Assembly: GCF_014698035.1 (NCBI RefSeq)
Contig: NZ_JACJSF010000088.1
Span: 1 to 32,501 of the forward strand
Source of the DNA: Desmonostoc muscorum FACHB-395
GTDB taxonomy: Bacteria > Cyanobacteriota > Cyanobacteriia > Cyanobacteriales > Nostocaceae
Direction of reading: 5' to 3'
Length of the DNA: 32,501 bases
A program made the translations under genes and the position numbers. The notes under the pieces were generated by a model, which worked only from the letters and a program-made list of their open reading frames with translations, was not told the origin of the DNA and made no database searches. This document shows positions 1 through 7,600 of the stretch, piece after piece; position 1 is the stretch's first letter; each line of letters begins with the position of its first letter.

Positions 1-105
1 GGGGTTGCCCTCGGCAACCCCTTTTCTCCCCCTCTTAAAATGATTATCATTCTTGAGAAAACCTGTCTATTGTTTTTCTTGGAATAATTTATTCTTTGGA
101 AGTCC
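1..105. mobile_element. Left half of a small inverted-repeat element (MITE-like) interrupting the relaxase gene
   Basis: Read on the minus strand from 105, this stretch begins GGACTTCC and continues AAAGAATAAATTATTCC. The right end of the window, read on the plus strand from 32415, begins GGGACTTCC and continues with a closely similar run, so the two ends form long imperfect inverted repeats. Both also carry AATGATWATCATT and a C-rich/G-rich stretch (28-51 and 32450-32471). CTAG occurs at 106-109 and 32411-32414; it is the probable target duplication (a TA duplication inside it is also possible). A perfect hairpin, GGGGTTGCC-CTC-GGCAACCCC, occupies 1-21 at the very edge. If the ends join directly, the element is about 192 bp and has no transposase. 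A longer insertion sequence whose middle is missing from the assembly cannot be excluded. Confidence 0.7.
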
Positions 106-1505
106 CTAGCGGCAAAATTCCCTTGTTCATCATTATTGAATGCTACGACAACCCTATTGAAACTCTTGAGAAATTCCATAGGTAAATTATTCGGGTCATC
201 AGCTACCATCAACATGGTTCTAGTTGGTGGTAGTCCCTTGCAACTTGAGATCAGGTAGGTGGCTGCTGACATCGCATCAATCGGTGTAGAACACAAAAAG
301 ACGTTTTCTACCTTGTCCGTTGGTTGCCCTCCTAATCTCAGATAAAACCAACCATAAGGTGTAGAGGTGTTTTGGTCGTACTCCACAGCGCGATGATTTT
401 CTCTAGGCTTTGACCAAACTAATGCACCAGTTTTTTCACCATCTAAATTACGCTTGATAAACAAAATTTTTCGTTGCTCATCCATGTAAAGCAACTGATT
501 ATTATGTAATCCTTGCGAAATATAATCTGGTATGTAGCGTTTCTCGCTTAAGTACTTGTGTAATACTTGCCAAACAACTTTATCCTCTGGTGGTGGGGTG
601 AACTGAGGCTGTTGGTGTTTGCGTTCAATATCTTGAAAGAGTTTTTCTAACTGCTCAACTGGGAGTGGTTTAACAGGTTTTAGCAGCAATTCGTTGATCG
701 GCTCATCATCACGTTCTGGTTGGTAGTCAACACCGCGATGTTTTTGCAAACCAGGGAATGTATAAGCTGCGCCTAACTGTGTACCACTAAAAGCTTGCCC
801 ATCTTTCTCATAAGAAATGCCTTTAGACTTACCATTTCTAGTGAAACCTGTTCTTACACTAATGCCAGCTTGCTGCAACCGCATAATCAGCATTGGCATT
901 TGGGGATTATCAACTCCGACTCTATCAATCGTCTGCTGAACTTCCTCTTTAATGATGCGCTCTGGTGGGGTATCGCGCTTACCCGATGAATATTCTTCTT
1001 GCTCTCGCCGGATACGCCTGATTTGCCCTGTGCTGGGTGTGCGATTCAGTTTCTCTCTACTGCCTTGGACTTGCACTAACTCATAGTCTTGCTCGATTTG
1101 GCGCAGAACTTTCTCAGAGCGCACATAATCCCAGGAATCATGCACTACTAGCCCTGTATCCATCCTGATTCTGCTGGCTGCAATGTGGATGTGGTCATCA
1201 TCGGTGTTATGGTGGCGAAAGATGACAAACTGATTGGCATCAAAGCCCATTTCTTTCATGTAGCGATCGCCGATTTCGCTCCACTTCTCATCATCTAATT
1301 TATCACCCTTAGCTGCTGACAGTGAGACATGATAAACAACTCGGTCTGCATCAGAATTTAGTTGTCTCGACAGCTTAAACTCCCGCGCCAATTCACGGGC
1401 ATTTCTCCCGCTCATGTTGCCGCCGATTAGTTTGGCATCTTCGCGGGATTCCAAGTAATCCAACAGCTTGCGAAAACCTCTGCCTTTAGTCTGCTTCCCA
1501 ATCAT
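1..1505 (-). CDS. Relaxase (MOBP-like HUH family with degenerate TOPRIM-like domain), interrupted near its C-terminus
   Basis: This is a DNA-nicking mobilisation protein. The start at 1505 gives MIGKQTKGRGFRKLLDYLES, which matches the usual start of cyanobacterial relaxases. The GGNMSGRNARELAREF block and the three-histidine metal motif (HHNTDDDHIHIAASRI, about residues 97-112) are visible. Residues about 405-470 look like a TOPRIM domain (PIDAMSAATYL, then VVVAFNNDEQG). It is degenerate: the usual first Glu is Ser, and the first Asp of DxD is Asn. About 466 native residues remain. The frame then enters the inserted element and stays open to the window edge; continued from 32501 it would stop at TAG 32413-32411, giving 531 aa with a foreign tail. 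The native C-terminus is at 32278-32414. The start overlaps the mobC stop by 20 bp, so the pair is probably translated as an operon. Whether the altered protein is active is unknown. Confidence 0.85.
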   Translation of the reverse strand, partial: MIGKQTKGRGFRKLLDYLESREDAKLIGGNMSGRNARELAREFKLSRQLNSDADRVVYHVSLSAAKGDKLDDEKWSEIGDRYMKEMGFDANQFVIFRHHNTDDDHIHIAASRIRMDTGLVVHDSWDYVRSEKVLRQIEQDYELVQVQGSREKLNRTPSTGQIRRIRREQEEYSSGKRDTPPERIIKEEVQQTIDRVGVDNPQMPMLIMRLQQAGISVRTGFTRNGKSKGISYEKDGQAFSGTQLGAAYTFPGLQKHRGVDYQPERDDEPINELLLKPVKPLPVEQLEKLFQDIERKHQQPQFTPPPEDKVVWQVLHKYLSEKRYIPDYISQGLHNNQLLYMDEQRKILFIKRNLDGEKTGALVWSKPRENHRAVEYDQNTSTPYGWFYLRLGGQPTDKVENVFLCSTPIDAMSAATYLISSCKGLPPTRTMLMVADDPNNLPMEFLKSFNRVVVAFNNDEQGNFAARDFQRINYSKKNNRQVFSRMIIILRGGEKGLPRAT

Positions 1506-1890
1506 CGGATTCCTCTTCCTCTTCCGAATCTTCATCATCAACATCATCCGAGGCAATGTCTCGCCTACACTGATGCAGCAGTTCTAAAAGTTCTCTTAGC
1601 AGTTCTGGATCAGCAGGTAAAGTTCGCCCAATTTTTAGGGCTGTGTTAGTTGCCTTTACAAGCTGGTTTAGGTTGTTCCCGATTTGTCCTAATTCCCAAT
1701 ATGTTTGCAAGCTAATTTTACTTAGTCGTTTTGGTAATGGACGCATCAACGCATTACGCCTCATTAGTTCACTTGCTGACATTCCCGCATCAAGTGATTT
1801 TATTCGCAGCAGATCCAGTTCGATATCACTTAATCTCACTGGGAAAATATGCTTTCGGACTAGAGCTTTTGACTGCTTACGATTCGCCAT
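1486..1890 (-). CDS. MobC-like relaxosome accessory protein
   Basis: Small basic protein of 134 aa with a strongly acidic tail (VDDEDSEEEEESDDWEAD). The part VRLSDIELDLLRIKSLDAGMSASELMRRNAL, then LGQIGNNLNQLVKATNTALK, is typical of MobC family proteins, which bind oriT as ribbon-helix-helix dimers and help the relaxase nick. I chose the Met at 1890 (MANRKQSKALVRKH). The upstream extension to 2001 encodes an atypical Pro/Arg-rich segment lying over probable oriT sequence. Its last 20 bp overlap the relaxase start at 1505. The family assignment rests on motif and position. Confidence 0.75.
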   Translation of the reverse strand: MANRKQSKALVRKHIFPVRLSDIELDLLRIKSLDAGMSASELMRRNALMRPLPKRLSKISLQTYWELGQIGNNLNQLVKATNTALKIGRTLPADPELLRELLELLHQCRRDIASDDVDDEDSEEEEESDDWEAD

Positions 1891-2100
1891 AAATCGAGAA
1901 GATTGAGGGACATTGCGAGGGGGGTTTTTCAAGGGGGGCTTCCCCACTTGAACCAGTCTGCCGTTCGAGCGCAGCGAGACAAAGCGTAAGCTTTGAGGCA
2001 TGGCTGGCTTCTAGCCCAAATGCGGGGTGGGTGGGTGGGTGAGGTGTCAAATGCTACGGCTGTACGGAGGGGCAGCAGGGGGCTGAAGGCAGGAGTATAA
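1891..2100. other. Candidate origin-of-transfer region
   Basis: This non-coding stretch lies just upstream of mobC and the relaxase, where oriT usually lies in such modules. It holds several potential hairpins: CAAGGGGG with CCCCACTTG around 1930-1952, AAAGC-GTAA-GCTTT at 1981-1994, and GGCT with AGCC around 2002-2017. It also holds a four-run G motif at 2024-2039. No nic site can be named with confidence; TCATCCTAC near 2120 resembles the MOBP nic pattern only loosely. Confidence 0.3.
2024..2039 (+). other. G-quadruplex motif (four G-runs with single-T loops)
   Basis: GGGGTGGGTGGGTGGG is an ideal intramolecular quadruplex pattern, with three single-nucleotide loops. It lies between mobC and the GTA-palindrome array. 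Such sites can stall polymerases or act in strand exposure; any role here is inference. Confidence 0.7.
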
Positions 2101-2101
2101 A

Positions 2102-2471
2102 GGCGTAGCCGTACTGCTGATCATCCTACAACTTACAGGGGAGGATAGCAACGGCGTAGCCGGAATTTGAATCAAATCAAGCAGGAGATAAATTCTGGTT
2201 CGGCGTAGCCACAATAGAGGAGATAAAAACGGCGTAGCTGCTATATGAAAATTCTCTGATTCAGCGTAGCTAGCGCACAAAATAATAGTTCGGCGTAGCT
2301 GTAATACGAAACGATAATTCAGCGTAGCTGTTTTAAGTAAAAGTCTAGATTCAGCGTAGCTGTAATAGCCAGATTTTTTAGCATTAGCTTGAATAAGAAG
2401 ACCAGCGAAGCTGCCACACTAAAAAATATAAGGCGTAGCCGTGATGCGAAGAGGTAATTCGGCGTAGCCGG
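2102..2471. repeat. Array of 11 short palindromes with GTA centres (NRGCGTAGCYN)
   Basis: Copies begin at about 2102, 2153, 2202, 2231, 2263, 2292, 2321, 2353, 2404, 2432 and 2461. Spacing is mostly 28-32 bp, with three steps near 50 bp. Two main versions alternate, CGGCGTAGCCG and CAGCGTAGCTG, and the base change in one arm is matched in the other. The flanks share an ATTC...TGTAATA tendency but are otherwise diverse, so this is neither a CRISPR nor a simple tandem repeat. It fills the gap between the mobilisation genes and the gene at 2566. Possible roles are protein-binding sites (relaxosome, centromere) or RNA/ssDNA hairpins. Confidence 0.85.
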
Positions 2472-2565
2472 AATAGCCGATTTTTTTAGCATTTTGAAAA
2501 CCAATTGGTACAAATTATTTCAAATAGCCGATAATTATCAGTTAATCGGTATTCACGAGATAACC

Positions 2566-2865
2566 ATGAGTGAAAATCAGAATTCAGAAGTAATTACGAA
2601 AGAGAAGATTGATAAGGCCATCAATCTGCTGAAGGATCAGAAGCCAAAAGAACGAGAGGATATATCGGACAGAGAGGCCATCAGGAAAATGAGACGGTAC
2701 ATTGAGAAGCTGACCTCTGATAAGTATGGCTATACTTACGATGAAGTGTCAGAGATGTTGAAAGGACTGGGCATTAACTTGAGTGGTGGTCGGATTAAGT
2801 ATTTATTAGGTGAAGTGAAGAAAAGCAGCCGTCGCCAGAAAAAGACATATAGCCTACCTAATTAA
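2566..2865 (+). CDS. Small HTH-like protein, possible mobilisation accessory factor
   Basis: 99-aa charged protein; I chose the Met at 2566 (MSENQNSEV) because the earlier in-frame ATG at 2494 adds a segment running out of the repeat array. The C-terminal half reads IRKMRRYIEKL, then YTYDEVSEMLKGLGINLSGGRIKYLL, and ends KKSSRRQKK. This resembles the helix-turn-helix pattern of small plasmid mobilisation proteins (wake-up of a recognition helix by [ST]xxxxxxYL, basic tail). It sits directly beside the palindrome array and diverges from mobC, so a DNA-binding role at that array is plausible. Family membership is not certain. Confidence 0.5.
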   Translation: MSENQNSEVITKEKIDKAINLLKDQKPKEREDISDREAIRKMRRYIEKLTSDKYGYTYDEVSEMLKGLGINLSGGRIKYLLGEVKKSSRRQKKTYSLPN

Positions 2866-2931
2866 ATCGTTATGGAATAGTCAAATTTCTAAACAACAGA
2901 GTAAAATTCTCCAGGTGCTGACTCCGTGTAA

Positions 2932-3579
2932 TTAGGAGTTATATTTTTGATATATCTCTTTTTCAAGTTCCAGCTTTTCTTCATCTATTCGTATTATCAT
3001 GTCATCTTCTTCTCCAGATTCATCTGGTATGAGTTGATATAAACCCAACTCACAACATTCTGCAATTACAGATATCATACTTGTGAGACTTTTATAGACT
3101 CTTAATGGATTCTCAATAAAAATGAAATCAATAAAATAAACTGGGGATGGCTCAATATCGCCAACTACATATAGTATTCTTTTGTTCTCAAACAAAGCAA
3201 TAGGAAACCATTTCTGATCCCAGCCTTTATAATCATCAAATGGCTTATCCATCATGTTTGATTGCTCAAACTGCCAGAAATCATAATAATTTGAAACAGA
3301 GTCTTGTAAAGTACTGAATGAAGTGGGCAAACTACTAAATAACTGATTGGGAAATAGAAATTCGACTGGGGGATAATAATTGTTAAAACCAAGGTCGGCT
3401 ATTCCATTTCGCCATTGATAAAGTTCATAGATTTCCTCAGATAACTTAAAGGGTAAATCTTTGACTATTTTATCAATCTGCTGCCGAGTTAAACCGGGGT
3501 TATAACAATCAAACAATTCCAGATTTGTAGATTCTAACCAATCTAAAATATATTCAAGTCCGTCTGTAAGTTCAGACAT
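2932..3579 (-). CDS. SMI1/KNR4 (SUKH) family protein
   Basis: 215 aa. The N-terminal part (LTRQQIDKIVKDLPFKLSEEIYELYQWRNGI) followed by PVEFLFP and WFPIALFENKRILYVV is the SUKH pattern: a helix pair, the YxWRNG motif, then a strand with W-[FL]-P-[IF]. SUKH proteins are often immunity proteins against polymorphic toxins, or act alone as unknown regulators. No toxin gene is seen next to it, so it looks like an orphan. The C-terminus is acidic and helical (DEEKLELEKEIYQKY). It is transcribed convergently with the gene at 2566, with 66 bp between the stops. Confidence 0.75.
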   Translation of the reverse strand: MSELTDGLEYILDWLESTNLELFDCYNPGLTRQQIDKIVKDLPFKLSEEIYELYQWRNGIADLGFNNYYPPVEFLFPNQLFSSLPTSFSTLQDSVSNYYDFWQFEQSNMMDKPFDDYKGWDQKWFPIALFENKRILYVVGDIEPSPVYFIDFIFIENPLRVYKSLTSMISVIAECCELGLYQLIPDESGEEDDMIIRIDEEKLELEKEIYQKYNS

Positions 3580-3716
3580 ATAGATAATCTGCTTGCTCGA
3601 TAATCAAGAACAAAAAAATTTTGAACAGTCTCGTCTAATATAACCAGAATTGTAGTTGGTTACTGGAGTGTCTTTTGTTACTAATTAGTTCAGTAGTAAT
3701 TGAAAACCGATAAATT

Positions 3717-4007
3717 CTATAACGTCACTGTCAAGTTACAACTCTGTTGCATTGAGGCAACGGCTCTTAGAATGGATTCATTTGAGTAAACTTCGGTGGG
3801 CAAACAACGAAAGAAAGTCATCGGCAGGTCAACCCTCACTCTTATGTCACAAAAATGCAAAACCCGGCGCATCGCCCTAGTACCAACAACTTGGGCAACT
3901 TCTGCCACTGACTCTAACAGGTAATCTGGTGATGACTCCGATTCAGTGATCAACATCGGGAAGTATTTACGGGCTAACCACTTTTCATCGTCGTCTAAGT
4001 CAGCCAA
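3717..4007 (-). pseudogene. Duplicated 3' fragment of the replication-initiator gene
   Basis: The 96-codon ORF (MADLDDDEKWLARKYFPML and onward) repeats the C-terminal part of the 1181-aa protein at 4607-8152, with many substitutions. It keeps a different final 20 residues (NESILRAVASMQQSCNLTVTL instead of ISVSSISGSLAEPALSP). It lacks every catalytic part. It probably preserves the original C-terminus that was displaced when the HNH cassette at 4121-4615 arrived. Expression as a short protein is possible but unsupported. Confidence 0.7.
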
Positions 4008-4060
4008 ATTTTTATTACTACCGCTATTAAGACTATCTAATAGCAGGAGTAATATTTTTT
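3782..4060. repeat. Direct repeat, copy 1 (279 bp)
   Basis: From TTGAGTAAACTTC to about TAATATTTTTT this stretch matches 4660-4939 at an offset of 878-879 bp. Identity is uninterrupted over about 65 bp (around 3978-4044) and patchier toward 3782. The repeat starts with the same sequence in both copies, which marks the cassette boundary sharply. Confidence 0.9.
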
Positions 4061-4120
4061 CTTTCCGTAGCCCAGCCCTAGAAGCATTACAATTCTCAAA
4101 GCTTTAGTTTAATTAGACTG

Positions 4121-4417
4121 ATGACGTTCACCTATTCTCTATACCCAGATAATTGGTCAGAAATTGCCACTTCAGTTAAGCAACAAGCCCAGTGGCGTTG
4201 TCAAAAATGCGGGTTACAGTGCATTCCCCCTGGTGAAAAAACATCACACATAACACGCTCAAAACGCAGGGTGTACACCCTACAGGTTCATCATTGGGAC
4301 AGAAATCCAGCAAATAACCATAGAGGCAACCTTATAGCTCTTTGCAGTGCTTGTCACCTTTTATACCATAGGGGTGGGAAATCAAATGTTTCACCGGGGC
4401 AGCTATCTTTGTGGTAA
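4121..4417 (+). CDS. HNH endonuclease
   Basis: 98 aa with a CxxC zinc pair (WRCQKCGLQC, about residues 26-33), the core VHHWDRNPANNHRGNL (about 64-79), and a second pair CSACHLLYH (about 84-92). This is the compact beta-beta-alpha-metal HNH nuclease that is common in cyanobacteria as free-standing genes. It lies opposite to the replication gene, between two copies of that gene's 3' end. That arrangement is what a homing-type insertion would leave. Substrate specificity cannot be read from the sequence. Confidence 0.85.
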   Translation: MTFTYSLYPDNWSEIATSVKQQAQWRCQKCGLQCIPPGEKTSHITRSKRRVYTLQVHHWDRNPANNHRGNLIALCSACHLLYHRGGKSNVSPGQLSLW

Positions 4418-4423
4418 ATAAGT

Positions 4424-4615
4424 ATGGACGATGATACTCAAGAACTAATCGCAATTCAGCAAGAACTTTCAGGAATCAGCGAACGCCTGAGAAAGATTTT
4501 TCCGTCAACTCATCCCCAATTTGACAACGTGTTTGAAGACGTGGGTGCAGCTGGATATTATAAACGCGCAGGCTGGTTATCGTCTGGAATCAGTTCTTAT
4601 GACTGTTCAAGGTGA
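4424..4615 (+). CDS. Small hypothetical protein downstream of the HNH gene
   Basis: 63 aa; begins 6 bp after the HNH stop, so the two are likely co-transcribed. The first half is helical and acidic (DDDTQELIAIQQELSGISERLRKIFP) and the second half holds GAAGYYKRAGW. No family was recognised. A 22-codon frame (MTVQGDSAGSASDPEIEETEIE, 4599-4667) follows in another phase and may be its original tail after a frameshift. Both frames overlap the 3' end of the replication gene on the other strand. Confidence 0.5.
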   Translation: MDDDTQELIAIQQELSGISERLRKIFPSTHPQFDNVFEDVGAAGYYKRAGWLSSGISSYDCSR

Positions 4616-7600
4616 TAGCGCAGGTTCTGCGAGTGACCCAGAGATTGAAGAAACTGAAATTGAGTAAACTTCAGTAGGCAAACAACTCACGAAAGTCATC
4701 AGCAAGTCAGCCCTAACTTGAGGGGTACATCCGTGTAAAACTCGCCGCATCGCCCTAGTACTAAAAACTTCGGCAACTTCCGCCACCCCCTCTAACAATT
4801 GATCTGGTGATGACTCCGATTCAGCAATCAACATCGGGAAGTATGTATGCGCTAGCCACTTTTCATCGTCGTCTAAGTCAGCCAAATTTTTATTACTACC
4901 GCTATTAAGACTATCTAATAGCAAGAGTAATAATTTTTTAAAGTGCTGCCAGCCCCCCCAGCGTTGGGTAAATCGGCTCACCCATCCTTGGGTAGTGTCT
5001 ATGATTTTGGCGATCGCCTTTTGTCCAATTTTTTGGTGTGACTGCCAAAGCTGGGTGAACGCTTTGACGATGGCGTGTCCGGTCTGCTGATCTCGGCTAC
5101 CCGCTTCGGTGCATAGAGAGCAGGCATCAAAGCTCTCTAATTTCACTCCTGGTAATTCATTTAAAAGGAAACTAAGGTCATAGTCAGCGCAGAAGTAGAA
5201 TGTTAGCTCCACATTGGGGCGACGATGAGCGCGTAATCGCCCAATTTCTTGGATGATTTCTGCACGGATCAGGTCTGTGAGATACTTTTGGAAAGCGCTG
5301 TTTTTATCTTCCAGGTTGACTGGTTCACCAGTCATCACCTGATATTGTGCTGCTAAAACACCGATGTTTTGGTAAGGAATGCCAAAACTTGCGATCGCAT
5401 CACACTCACTAAAGCGATTAACACCACGCCCATCGACAAAGTGACCATATTCTGTGCGGCCCTCAGCTTGGGTTGCAATCTGTTTCCAATCGATAATGCC
5501 AAGGTTGGGGCAGAGTTTTTTCAAGGTTTCCTTGAGGGCATTAACACGAGCGCTAAGTGGAAGAGAGCGATTTTTGGGCAGTTTACCTAGCCCAGTGACG
5601 TTGACGACTTTTAAATTGCCGTAGTCTGGGCGTTGTTGCTCAATGACTAACACGGGGTCACTGATGCCCAGTTTCAATTTCAACTGCTGGGATTTGAAAG
5701 TGGCATCAAGATAAATATTAAATTGGGCAGAATTAGCCAATTCAGTATGTTTGGGGTTTCGGCGGTAAATGCTGAGTACACCCCATTGAGATTGAAAACT
5801 ACCGTCACCCTTCCAAGCTTCGAGAAAGTCAGGCAACCAGTAATTAGGCAAGTCAAGAAATTCCCTCCCGGCTGTTCGTGCGCTGTCTTTAACTACCTTT
5901 TTGGCAGCATAACGAGCCGCAGAGCTTTTTTTGAGTTGTTTATCTTGGGTAATATCAATTGAGTCCAAGTCTTCTAAGAAAGTTAAATCAGGTTCTGAGG
6001 CTTGGCCAATTGCTTCGATATCTAAGCCTGTGGGGAAAGGGGGCAGCAGCGCTCGGATGCTGGCATCATCAAAGCCGTAGCGGTCAGTAGGTTTAATTTG
6101 CTGAGTTAACAGTTGGTGTAAAACTAAGAGTGCAGGTTGCAGCTGTGATAGAAGATTTGGTTCTAACAGTAGCAGTTTGCCGACAGTAGTTTCAAAATCG
6201 CCAAGGTTCACATCAACCGAGCGCACGGGCTTGATGAGTGTGCCTGCTTCTTCCCATAACCGCCCAACAGTGAAAGTTTGGTCAGCAGCATTAGTTAAGG
6301 TAACTGGTGTAGAGTCTGGGTGCGCTCTGAGTTCAGAATAATTTTGAATTGCACTGCGTTTTTGAAAGCGGAATCCAAAACCGTCACCACTGGCAAAACG
6401 GCACTGATTTTTAAGGGAACAACCGCCACAGATGGGACTAATACCGCTCTCTTCAAAATCAAGGCTGCTAAAATTCTTGTTGCGGAAGGCGTTAAATAAG
6501 TAAGTCCTGTGACAATTGCCGTCAGTGTCGGCAGTCTCACCCGCTTTAGTCCACAGTTTAAAGTCATCACCTGTAGGAGTTTTGCGGGTGGGATCTAGTT
6601 TAAAGCCGTTGTGCCGCACTGGTAAGTCAACAAAATTCGTCTCAATGGGTAGTGTAGATGGGTTTCTGTGGTTGGCATCCTGGTAAATTAGTTTATCAAC
6701 GCCGAATAGCCCCGCCGTCAATTGCCCCGCGTTGTAAGACTTGCCCAGTCCAGGGTGGGAATTATCTAAGATTTGTGTCCAGCCTTTAGAAACAGCTTCT
6801 ACCCAAGCGGTAATATGTTCCTCTGGCTGGCAGGAGATAGAGATATTGCCTGTAACTTCAGTTATGTACGGGATATTGCCGGGCTTGTAAATAATTACAT
6901 TGGGCGAAGGCGTGTCAATTTCGGGTAAGGGCTTTGGTGTTGGTGGGGCTTTAAATCCTTTAAATATCGAAGAAAATGGAGCGATCGCTTGCTTTAATAA
7001 ATTTTGGAAGCTGCTTAAGTCCTCTCTAACTCGCCCAAGCTCCCACTGTTCACGGCTAATTACTCCTTTGGGCTGGTATGGTTCATACTGGCGTTGCGGG
7101 AACCGAAAACCATACTGTTTGGCAATGTGAAACAGTGTACCGATTGAGATTCCCCCACGCCTAAAACTGCGAATCTTGGCGCGAATGTTCCAAGTTGAAC
7201 CCTTGATGCTGGGAGACCACTGCTCGGCTATAATTTCCGCATCCGTTGCCCCATAATGGTTAACCAGTGCCATCAACACCTGACGGCATTCGTCATAGTT
7301 GCCGCTTCCTGGGGTACGTGGTGGGATGAATGAAAGCGCGTTCTGGATTAGCTGGTCAATGTCCCAGCCTTCAGCGAGGGAAATATCACGCCACTCTTTA
7401 CGCCGTGACTCAATTTCTTGGATTCTTAGCTGATACTCAATACGTTCCTGTTGCGCGATCGCAATCGCTTCACTTATCCATTCTGCTGGTAAAGTGGCTT
7501 CAGGGTTGACTAGCGGGAATTCGGCTTCTGTGCTGCCGTAGAAAACACGGCTTGCGTCTTTACAAGCTGGATCATGCGGTAACTGCTGCATGAGGAAGCG

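Noticed and set aside
2102..2471. CRISPR array
   Set aside because: The repeated unit is only 9-11 bp, spacing is uneven and no cas gene is near.
5369..7130. Plus-strand ORFs inside the replication gene
   Set aside because: They lie wholly within the well-supported 1181-codon gene on the other strand.
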